From Onchocerca lupi (Eukaryota > Nematoda > Chromadorea > Rhabditida > Onchocercidae): a stretch of DNA of 64,000 nucleotides. Under the pieces are notes generated by a model that saw only the letters and a list, made by a program, of their open reading frames with translations, had not been told where the DNA came from and searched no databases. The position numbers and the translations under genes were made by a program. Positions 47,715-59,200 of the stretch are shown here, one piece after another (the first letter of the stretch is position 1; each line of letters begins with the position of its first letter). Location of the stretch: assembly GCA_028564675.1 (NCBI GenBank), contig JAOVVO010000204.1, positions 1 through 64,000 of the forward strand, given 5' to 3'.

Positions 47715-49607
47715 AGTATGGACTAAACTAACTAAGTTTAATGACAGGAGATGTTATGGATAATAAATTTTATGAAAATGAAATTCGAAAATGAAATTCA
47801 GAAACAACAAATCATCTTTCTGTTCTAATCTTTAATCTGTAATAATATCTAGAAAAATGTATCATTCAATTAAATCATTCTGTTTTCACCTTACCCAGAT
47901 AAAATTGTTAATTTTTGGCTAAATATTTTATTTTGAATTTCTGGGCTAATTTTAGTAGTGAATTTGTTGATTGATTTTAATGTAAATTTTTCAACTAATT
48001 TTATTATAAATAGCATATTTCGATAATTCTATCACATAAATGAATAATTCTTATTTTGATTGATAGAGAATTCGATAATTCAATGCCACAACTTGCATGA
48101 TATCGAATTTTAGTACTTCCTTCGAATGCTAACCACTGACTTCAAGTACTGTATCGTTGAACTTCGAAAGAAGATATGAAATGATTTAAATTATCATATT
48201 TTCTTTCTTTTTACTTTTTCATCACGATAATATCATTGAGATTATCATATTGGAATTAGAAATAGAAATGATGATTCAAATATGCGATTGAATATCAGTT
48301 AAAATTCTATTCTTTACTTGCATTTCTATCATCAATGCTTTTTTTTTGTTTTTATTTTACATTTTCGTACTTATTCAAATAAAAATTAAAACTTTTTTGC
48401 GATTTAAACAATAAATGGGTTAATTTTAGCTGATTAATTAAATGATTAGTAGATTTGAAGTTTCCTAATTTTGATCTTACCAAGCTAATGTAAAATATTG
48501 AAAAGAAATCATTTTTCTTTATCATTATCAGTTACTCGAATGGGCCATTATTTGATCCAATGGAATAACCGAAATATTTTATAATATAAAAATATCAAGA
48601 TAACTAAAATATTTTTTTTTTTTTTTATCACTAAATATTTCGATTTTAGCACAATGATTTTGTGATAATTTCAATTCATAAATTATCAATTGATCAAATT
48701 TTAGAATCATTTATAATGTTGCAAGTTTCAATAAAAAAATAAATCATTTGTTTATTGATTAAATTTATGGTCATAAAAAAAGTTTAAAATAAAATAAATA
48801 CTTACATTAAATTTTCTTCTACTACAAAATCATTTTATCATATAAAATTATTAAAATAATGCAACATGCACTGATTAAATATGATTTTTTAATTGATTAA
48901 TTATAATATTCATATTTCTTCTAATATGATGCTAAAATCCAAAAAAAAAAAAAATTGCAATTAATATGATGTCAAATATCCGGAAAATTGTAAATATTTT
49001 CCAACTTAATTCTTGATCATCAAAATTACAAAATGTTGCCAAATATATATTGTAAAAAAGGTTGTTATATTGCTAAAATCATCAAATTCAATCATTTATT
49101 CAATTCCTTTTTCATTACTTTACTTTATATTTATATGTAACTGCATTTAAAGTTTATAAATAAAAATCAAGAAAGGTTAAAGTTCGTTAATCTGCTGATT
49201 TTGATGATCTACTATTATACATTTATAAAACTTTTTGATCAAGAGATCGAAACTCTATTCTACTAACAAAAGAAGCTCAAAAATATTGTGATTATTTAGG
49301 AATATAAGTACTGGAATAAAAAATTTGAAGAGACTCATCGGAATCATTTTTTTTCTTTTTTCTTCTTTTTTTTGAAAGAACTCGATAAATTCCTTTTAAA
49401 TTTTCTGTTCCAATATTTATATTTTTAAAGAATATCCTTACCCAATTATCGATCTATATCAATTAATTTTGATTAATTCTTTATATAACTGGAGTTGCGA
49501 CGAATAAAAATTTTATCAAATCAGATTTCATTACATAACTCATTTGTTTGTACCAAAATTCAAACTTAAACAAAAAAAACTTTCACCAAAAATTTTGTTT
49601 ACGACAA

Positions 49608-49805
49608 CTGTGACAGTATAAATTCCACTATGTGACATTATTCTATCTAATTCAGATGTCACATCATGTTCATGATCAGATGATCGTGTGACATTATGTT
49701 TATTTAATTTAGATAATGTGACAGTATGTAATTACATCTGAATTGATTGATGATTTGATTCTTGCACTATTTTTTGTGATATCATGTACATCTGATTCAG
49801 ATGGT
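49608..49805. repeat. Degenerate tandem repeat of GTGACAT-ATGT units
   Basis: GTGACA or GTCACA followed by T/G, ATGT or ATTC and then a AATT[CT]AGAT-like block recurs about six times at spacings of 25-60 bases. Both orientations of the GTGACA/TGTCAC core occur, so some units pair as inverted repeats. Confidence 0.5.
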
Positions 49806-51479
49806 GTTATATCTCATCCAATTATTTATTTCACATCTCTATTTCAGGTTGCCAAAAATTGATCATCCTATTTATCACTTCCTTAGCAAGTATTTTACGT
49901 TCTACTACAAATGGAAAGAGAATAATTTTTAATTAAAAATTGTTATTAGATTAACTGATATCATTTTATTTAAAAATCATTTAAAATTTCATACTTGTTT
50001 ATATGATTTCAAATCAGACAAACTAAGAAAGATTGCTTAGTATATAATTTTATTTCGATTTTTTCTGATTTTTTTTCCTTTTTTTATTCATTGTTTTACA
50101 TAGCTTTGATGAAAAATAATTTAATATAATTAAATATAGTAGTTTAAATGAGATAATTTATGAGAAATATAGTATTTTGACAAAGTATTAATTGCATTAT
50201 AATATAATATAATTTAGTACAGTTTAGTGAATTAAATGAGAAAGTATTAATTGAATTTCTAAATAGATGAGATGTTTGTTTAAGATAACAATCTCAGATC
50301 ATTTAAGATAACAATCTTATAAAAATTGTGCATTTATAACAATTTTTTTCATCGTTACAAATTTTATTTCGATTAGGATTTTTTTTTTAAAATATATAGT
50401 TAGTATTATCATTTACTATCATATATTATTAATATGATTTATTTTTATACATTAATAATATGATTTCTCATTACACATTATTAATTTGATTTCATATTAT
50501 ATATTTCTTATTGGATAAATACTTTTTTATTTTAAATTAATATGATTTTTTATTATATATTTCTTATTCAAGATGATTTCTCATTATAAGCCAATGATAG
50601 AAAATCATTTTGACCAGAAGAATGAATTAATCATATCATGAATTCATTTTTTTTTTCAACTTTAAGATTGATACTTAATAGATGAATGCACAAACTATCT
50701 TTTTCCTGATTTTGGATAGATTTTACATGAGCAATTTAATCAGTAAATACTTCATTCCGATTGATTAATCATCAGGAACGAAAGAATATGAAGTCAGTTG
50801 TTTTATTTTGATAAAAGAAAAATAAATAGGAATGATATAATGTTTTAAGACATTATATTTCGAAGATAAGAAAAATATCTGCGTTTTCTGTGTGTTGCTG
50901 ACCTAATTATTGTCTCCTTCATTTGACAGCATGATAATTTATCACAATCAATTATCATTTCAATTGAAAATATTTTTTTTTTCAGTTTAGACAAACGATG
51001 TAATTTTGACGCTAAATTGTGAATCGTTTTTGACATTAAATTATGGATTGAAGATAAGATTGATAGATCGATCATGTTAGCAAGTTTTCTTATCTACAAA
51101 TGACTGATAGGCTATTGAATGTATCATTTTAATATTCCATTCTTCAATAAATATTTTTTTCCGGATAGAATATCGCGAAGAATAGCTTTTTGATCAATAA
51201 TCTAATTCAACGTGACGATTTATTTATGTAATAACGAAGTAATAAGCATTGTTTTCTGTAATATTTTTCGATAGACTTCTTCCCATCTTTATAAGTGTTC
51301 CATTAGTACTAAGACATTGACTTTAAGCTTTATTGGCAAGAATGTAAATTAACTGTTTCTTTTCAGAAAATTATATTTGAGTCTCGCTTTTTTTCTCGAG
51401 TAATTTAAGCCTCGGAAAAAAATGATGATTTTTTTTTAATTTTCTTCTGTGATATTCTCCATTTTTTACATTTCCGGTC

Positions 51480-51760
51480 ATACTATCCTTCTCCAGTTAT
51501 TCAGAACTAATTGTAAAAACCATTTCCCTCCTTCATTCCGGAAAAATGGATAGAGACCGACATCTAAGATCTCTCAACACGAACCCCCCGACATCTAAGA
51601 TCTCTCAACACAAACCCCTCCAATCTACCCCGCACCCTCACCTTCACTGCTACTATTCGTTCCTTTTCTGCATTGCGTAGTGCCGAGTCTTACGAAATTT
51701 ACTGGAAACGTTCAGTTTTGACAAACTTCGTAAGTTCGGAGATCTCCCTTATTTCCAAGT
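51480..51760. other. GC-richer island with tandem duplication and palindromes
   Basis: This 280-base stretch has almost no A/T runs and several C-runs. It has a 31-bp tandem duplication (CGACATCTAAGATCTCTCAA at 51558 and 51589), an 8-bp inverted repeat CTTACGAA/TTCGTAAG (51689-51696 with 51727-51734) and a perfect 10-bp palindrome GGAGATCTCC at 51738-51747. A promoter, enhancer or structured noncoding RNA would all fit. No coding frame is visible. Confidence 0.5.
51558..51619. repeat. 31-bp tandem duplication
   Basis: Two copies, 51558-51588 and 51589-51619, with few mismatches, each containing the palindrome AGATCT and ending in a C-run. Confidence 0.85.
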
Positions 51761-53454
51761 TTCTTTTCATGTTTTAATTTCTGGTTAGTCTTTCTGGCTT
51801 ATGTTGACATTATCTTTTTGTGGTACATTAAACCTAAGTAACCATGTGCTATCCGTGTTATTCAATAAACCAATTTAAGTTTAAATTTAAGTACACATTA
51901 TTAAGTACTTCCAAATAATACATGAATACTATTATCAAATAAGTGATAAATGGAATTAACAGATGTAGAATTATATGAAGTTATTTTACCAAAAAGTTTT
52001 AAGGAATAAAATTAGACTTATTTCATTAAAAATTTTTAATAAAAGTCTTTAAGTAATTCATGCATATTATTCATCATTATATAGAAGGATTTTACCGCGA
52101 ATTGAATTTCAAACATTCAAATATTTATATGACGCACTAGTAATTTCTAAGAATTATCAATTCTGTAATTCTACGCTCAGTAAAGATTTAAGTTGTTGAT
52201 TTTATATCTTTTGGATGAAAATTTATTTGTGATGCTATTTTTAGTTAGAAGAACTGATAATTAAATTGTATGAGCGATGTTTAAAATATTGAAACATTCC
52301 ATATAAATCATAATGTAATTTATATCTTAAATTCCAATATAAACTTTTTTTTTGCACATACTGCTTCTCTTTGAACCGACGAAGAACTTAATCAGAACAT
52401 AATCCATCTGTAATTCCTTTATATTATTGAATTTTCCAGTTATTTTAATTTTGAGTTTGAACCGCTAACCCATTTTTGAGATTCAGAATTTTCTCGAACA
52501 AATACGAGCTGAAAATTTGTGTTCTTCGATTCATTTTGAAAAAAAAAAAAAAAATTTCTCGCTGTGCGAATGAAATGATGATCATATCTAACTGGTAAAG
52601 AAAATTGGAAGATCGCAAAAAGCTCTCAAATTTTTCTGAAAATTGCAGTTTTTCATTTTTCTCCAAAGACAGGAATATTAGGATATGAAATTTCGAGTTC
52701 TTGATTTATTTACATAAGATTTTCTAGAAAACAGTTTGACAGCTGAAATAATAATAATAGCCCTATTAAATAATGTGAAAATCTGCAAAGAGTGTTTGAG
52801 TACTTTATTTTTGATTATGTGTTTAGTTTGAGCTTTCTATTTGCAAAATATTTGATTTAAGTTTTTTTATCTTAAACTGAAATTTTTTACGAAATAAATC
52901 ATTCATAAAGATCGAGTGACGAATATATACAATCATAATACAGTGATAAATGTGATGTGAACTATATAATGATGATCAACTAGGATAAAAAGTAATCATA
53001 TAGCAAATGATTTACAATATCAAACAAAAACAGTGTCGAATCAATTGATAATATTAGTCGATATGATTGTTATTGATGATTTTAAATCATCCGATCTTCC
53101 TCAAGCAGCATACCAATATTGAAAAGAAGGACTTATTAAGAATCCGTGAAACTTTGAAATATTAATTTTTTGATTGCCTTCTACAATTACATTGCCCTTA
53201 ATAAAAGAAAGAAAAAAAAGATGATTGGTGATTAAAAAGTTCTGTCACATTTTGTTGGGAACAAAAAAAAAAAAAATCTATAATTATGCATTTGAGTAGA
53301 AATTTACTCAAAGCCAATATTTACCTAATCTTTCTGGCTTGTATCCAAGTGTCTTAATTAAGGGTAAATTGAATTGCAATCTGTTTCTATTACTACATCA
53401 ATTTAATGATATAAAATGAATCATTATATTTGCTTTAATAACAACAATGCACAC

Positions 53455-54142
53455 CTATAGGTGAAATGAGATTTTAATACTTCCAAATTGCAAATTTCTT
53501 AATGCATTTTCATAATCTTCTTTATCTGCTATCTGAATAATGAATAAATTAGTTATCCAAATATTGGATAAATCATCAAATTGTATTTCCATATTAAATT
53601 TTTGAGATTTCCCTAATTATTAACCACATTGATCAGGTATTAAAACTATTGGTAACTTAATCAATCAGTTCTTTTAGTAGACTCATGAACAATTTGCATA
53701 ATTTTAGTACCATTTTTAGGTAATGCATTGGACTAAATCCTAATGAATTAATATAGGTTAAAAAAATAGTACAAGCTTGTCTTGCCTTTGATACTCCTAC
53801 TAAAAATACAATCTTTCTTAGTTTATTTGAATCATGTTGCATCTTTCTTGCTTCATCTACAAAAAATCCTCATATTCACCTTTGCCCCCCACTCAGAAAT
53901 TGCCAAAATGCTAATCATCAAATATTCACTATTAAGCATAAGCAATCATATGGTATGATAAATGTCTTTCGAAATTTGATTTTGGAAATTTATTCAGATT
54001 TGAAATGGATAATTTCAAAATTATCTCGCAGCATATTAAATTTTTCTAGGCCTATTAGTTCTAGAATTGTTCTTTTTTTAATTAAATCTAATTTTTGCAT
54101 TAAAAATTTCAATGAAAAATCAAATAACAGAATAGTGTCATG
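53455..54142 (-). pseudogene. Broken protein-like remnant, possibly of bacterial (endosymbiont) origin
   Basis: Four pieces lie in order on the minus strand in changing frames: 53990-54142 (TILLFDFSLKFLMQKL, RTILELIGLEKFNMLRD), about 53869-53900 (VGGKGEYEDF), 53657-53869 (VDEARKMQHDSNKLRK, VFLVGVSKARQA) and 53455-53592 (FDDLSNIWITNLF, ADKEDYENALRNLQ). Between GEYEDF and VDEARK the frame changes within a run of six T, and LLKELID continues as LPIVLIPDQCG one frame over. Arginine is always AGA and CTA, GTA and GGA are common, unlike the CGA/CGT preference of the window's genes. Known: filarial genomes often hold nuclear copies of Wolbachia DNA. The origin is my inference and I do not recognise the protein. 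Confidence 0.35.
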
Positions 54143-55224
54143 TCAGAACTAAAAATTACTGCAAGAGAAATTTACTAAGAAAAATCATTAAAAAGGGAAA
54201 TGTAGAATCATGCAGATTATTTGATTTTGTTGGTATTTAGGACTAATGATTGAATTTTTTAATTTGATCCTATGATTGTTAATTTATAGTCAATGGGTTT
54301 TTTTTCTTTCTTTTTTTCTTCTTTTTTTTTTTTTTTTTATTCAAGATTATATAAGATTATTGCGGTGCAAATTGATTCTCATCCGATCATCGAACATTAT
54401 CTCGAGAGTTTTTAATGATGGCGGGGAAAGAAATGGAACGATTCCTTTCTTCATTTCTCATAAAATATCATCCAGGAAGAATCCAAAATGTATTTTAGTG
54501 AACTTTGAAGTGGGCGAAAAACATTCCATAGAGTGCATATGATTTAAAGAATCAAACAAATTGAAAATGAAGCAAAGAAAAGATAGCAATTGTATGAATT
54601 GGGCATGTTGTTGAACTTTAAATGTAATTGGAGTTCTTTTAGATCGATTGATTGCTCAAAAAATTTGAAAAGATATTTATTTAATTTTAATTAGAAAACA
54701 TCAATGTTTACCTTCTTAAATGACCTTTTTTTTTAAACTGAAAATTCCACATTTATTTCTAGAAATTTATTCATTGAAAAATGATCTTTGTTGAACTTAG
54801 TTTAGCAGTATATTTTGATTTGTAAACAGAATTTGAGATAAAGAGATGTATAACAGAATGATTTTCCGTTGAAGTTAGCTAAATAAGATGACGGAATAGT
54901 AATGACGAATCCATTTCGAGATTTTCAAGATCATCCAATCTATTAATTGATCCAGCTAAATATCTTACTCATCTCTGTAAATACAGGAAAAGATTCGGAA
55001 GAGATATGTTAAAAATTATGCATATGTAAGATTTGTTTGAAATTATTCAAACTTAAATTTAGCAAACAGAAGATAACATCTTCCTCTGTTAAATGGTGTG
55101 GTTTGATATTATTTTGATGAGTAATTTTTTTAAGCCTAAGCCCTTTTTTTTTTCGACATAAAGATTTTAAATTTCCCTTTTATCATTTTCTTTTATGAAG
55201 AAATTTTTTTTTTTACATTGTTAG
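54143..55224. other. Interval between the remnant and duplication copy 2
   Basis: An open plus-strand frame at 54276-54542 has a Phe-run start followed by a mixed part (RCKLILIRSSNIISRV, NPKCILVNFEVGEKHS) that I cannot place. Nothing else is seen. Confidence 0.4.
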
Positions 55225-56245
55225 TTTTGTGTTAATTTTATTCCTGCCTTATCTATATCATGATTACAATGGCATGAATGTTTTAAATGGAAGAAATAGA
55301 TGTTTGATCTGCAAACAAAAATGTTTCTTTTTCATCAAAAAGACGTATTAACTTTATAAAAAATAATTTATTTCTATAAATGCTGTTTACTTGGCGAACT
55401 AATTAGTGAAATTATTGTTGAAATAGCAACAAACAGCAACGAAGAATAAGCTCGTAATTATTTCCAATAAGGTTAAGCTTGTAGTTGTAATAATTTCTTT
55501 ATTTCTTTTTGATCATTTTCGAGTAATATTTGGTGAGACTTCTAGGAACTTCTGAACATATCCATGTCTTCTTGAGTTTTTTCTTTTTCGTTTTAATGAT
55601 TAGATTTATAGGTTGTCTTTTCGATTGTCGCAATTTTTGATTAATGAAAGTTTTATAAACGTTTCATTTTTTATCGAGGTTTTTAATCGTTTTCATCCTT
55701 TGTCACTAAAAAGTCGTCGATATTTGTAAACAGAAATATTTCTAAATTTGCTGACATTTCGTCTTTTCTGTTTGTGACATCTTTTGGATCATTTCATTTT
55801 ATCTATTAAATACCATAAATAACTTTTATCTTGGAAAAATACTAGTTTACTACTGACCTTATTGCATAAAATCAACAACATAAGGTCTTGTTTTTTTTTT
55901 TCATTCTTTTTTTTTGTTAAGACCTTCAGCGTTGTCATCTATTCCTGTTTTTTCGTGTCATACATCTCATTTTCTGATCACGATAATATGCTTGAATTTA
56001 GCTATCTACTCATAATTATTGTTTTTTAACTTATAATACTATCATTTACGAAATTTTCAAAAATAATAGACGGAAAAAAAAAAGATATTTGTTGCCAATG
56101 GCTTTTTGTTCGGATTGAGAAAAAGATTAAGAAGGGAGAAGATTGATTACTTGTCGGATCAAGAAAAAACGTATAATAATGTCCAGTTATCGGTAATTTA
56201 TCACTGATACTATGTTCATCAGAAATTGAGGTCAGAAGGATGAAG
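55225..56245 (+). repeat. Diverged 1-kb duplication, copy 2
   Basis: Same-orientation partner of 42570-43632, about 12.6 kb away. It keeps the same block order but lacks the long A and T runs of copy 1 (AAAAAG at about 55336 and CTTTTTG at about 56100 instead). Beyond 56245 the two sequences no longer match. Confidence 0.85.
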
Positions 56246-59200
56246 AGTGGAAAGGAAGAAAAAAAAGAGCGAACATCTGGTTGATTTTGACATTTTATAA
56301 TTTGAATGCAATCATTTTTCCTTTTTTTTTTTTTCTTTTACTACGAATATTGGTTCTTGAAAATTTAGAATGAATTGAGATTTATTTCGAGATATTGGAA
56401 ATTCTCATTTCTGTTGTGTATTCTAAAAAAAAAAAACCAAAATTTATGGATATACTGGATTGAATTGTGTAAAAGAAGAATTTATGAAAAATTGATAACT
56501 TAAAAAGCAATAGAAATTTTAAAATAAAGATGTGGAGAGAAGATGTAAGAGAAAGAAAAAATAAGAGAACAGTGGGATAGAAAATAGAAAATTAATGTTT
56601 TGAATTTCAAAATTTTTGACAGACTAAGAGGTCGAATCTAAAATAATCTCAAAGTCAAAAAAATGATTAAAAAAAAAGAAAAAATTGGAAGTTTATAACA
56701 GTTTCACGTCTTTTTTTTCCCTCTTTAATGCAAAAAATTATAAGGCTGTGGTGAATATTAAAAAAATAGATGTAAACTTTTTTTTTTTTTCAATTATTGT
56801 AAATGTACTTGTTAAAAGAAAAGATTGTATCTAGCCGAGGTTATTTTTAGATGACATTTTATTTTCTAAAGAAAAAGAACTGATAGTATTGCTAGATGAA
56901 ACGAAAAAATCGTTTTTAAGGAATAAAATGAATATAATCAAATGTATTGAAGAGAGATGAGTAATGATATCATTTTTTATAGAAGAAAAAATCAGAAATT
57001 TTATCTTTCCATTGTTATCATAATAAAACAAATACGGCAATGGTATGATACGATTGAGAGAAATGAATTAATAATAGTTCTTTTTCTATTATCATATCAA
57101 CATTTCATCGTGTTCTTTTCTTTTTACTTACATTTCTTTAAAATTTTTATCTTATTTCTATTTCAACTCTTTACAGAATTTGTGTTGTTTAAAGGATGAC
57201 GTATGGTAAAATGATTTGTTTCTTGTGTTGAATGCGGTAAAAATTAATTGTTTTTTTTCTTTTTTTTCATATTCACGAGAATTTAGTTAGAAGTACATAA
57301 GCAGAAAAGAAATGAGTTAAATTTGAAATTAAAATTTAATTTTTTTAATTGAATAAGAAACAAATTACAAACGCAAGGACGTTCAATATATTGGATGTCA
57401 TTATCACGCTGCAAAAAGACTGTACATCGGTTTTAGTAAGTGAAAATTTTGAAAAAATTTTTATAATACTTAATCTATCCAGTTTAGTGTAATTATGTTT
57501 TTCGGAAGATTTTTTTCAGAAGTTGACGACAGTCATATTTTTTATATTTCAAAATTTAATACTTGATACTTTGTTAATTAGATATTAGGTATTAAATAAT
57601 ACTGCCACTATATATGTGTAATTCATTATTTGCTATATTTGAAGAGTTTCAATAAGAGATTTAAATTTCTTCTGCATGAATAATCAAGTAACTTTTAACT
57701 ACTATTGATCTGTGCTGGAGTCGAGAGCAATTTGTTTTGAGATTGTTTATTGTAATGTATGTTGCACGCAGAATACCATAGTGCTTAGGAATGATATTAT
57801 CACCATTTTATCTTCACTTTATCATTAGAAATCGTAATTTGTAACAGATAGTAATTTTGTCATATGATATCAGTAAATTCATTGTTTTTTTCAAACCATA
57901 ATCTTTTTTTTTTTATATTTCATTCGGAAGTGGCATTATTTGTTTTCATTTTCTTCGTTTATCGATAGAAAGAAACGGAAATTTCAATCATTCATTCTTG
58001 TTATATAAATTCTGATAAATTATATTTGAAGCGATTTTACAATCATAATTTCACGTCCTAAAATAAATACAGTGAAATAAAGGATTGCAAAAGATGTTGA
58101 ATAGAATCATTGAATTTTATTTTCGCCAGCATAGAAAATATAATTTAATATTAATGCATTAAATTGCGCTTGGTTAAACTTACTCTCGAAAATTTTTAAT
58201 TTAATTTAGATTATGTAATTCTTATAAGAAAATCTTCTTGTAATATTTCTTGAATTAATTTAATCAACTTCCGGATGAATTCTCAATCACTTCCATCTCT
58301 CTTTCAGATTTTTTGCAATAGTGACATTACCTATGATAGGTTGGATTAATTTAAGAAATCTATTAATAACCAATGAAAGTTACATTCATATTTCCTTGGA
58401 CCTCATGTTTTAACATAAATTTTCTTGAAGAGGAAATATCTACCTCAGCATCCCAGCTCTAGTATCCTAGCCTAGCCAAGGATAATATTATTCTAGATTG
58501 AAATAAGAGATATTGTTAAAAAAATGAATACAAATTTCAGTTGCATTTTTTATGCTATATTTTTGTTCATTTTCAATCAAATGATGTCTCTTAGGAAATA
58601 TTTTATGTTATAGAATTTGCATAATATAAAATATATGTGTTTGAAATGGAAAAAAGCGAATTATCGATTAAATTCATTCAATTTCTGTCAAGAATAGTAG
58701 ATTATGGTGTAAATTTTCAGTGTAATGAGCTTTTTCGAAGCGATTTCCCACGCAAATACAGCCTGTAACAATTGTAATAGATTGAAATCAAATATAATAT
58801 TTATGCTCAAGCATTAGTCGTATATGCTGTACTGATCGCCTATTCCTTTTAATAATTAAATTTTTTCAAGTGCACATTTTTTAAACTAATTTCGAAATAT
58901 TTCAAACTTAATTAAAAATAGAAAGCTGTAGAAAAGTGCATGACGTGGTTTTGATTGCAAATAACGATTGCTTAAAATTCATAGAACGTCATTTTAACAA
59001 ATCGTGTTTCAATTCTTTGATTACATGTAAACAATGTGAGGAAGGAAAAGAATGAAAAATGATTGTAATATTGTGAGAGACATAAGAAAAATTCTTTTTT
59101 ACACAAAATTGAAATTTTATCGGAGATTAGATGTAAGCATGTTCAGATGCATTAACTTTTCTATTCCTGATCTGTTTGAACTTTACCAATAGGCATAAGC

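Larger units (their letters stand above)
46667..53454. other. Gene-poor interval downstream of the hydrolase
   Basis: I see no gene. A 76-codon minus frame at 50845-51075 contains an internal repeat (NLMSKTIHNLASK) and no recognisable domain. Separately listed are an ACGT-rich patch at 47.6 kb, a GTGACA repeat at 49.6 kb and the GC-richer island at 51.5 kb. A/T homopolymers are rarer here than in the left third of the window. Confidence 0.5.
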
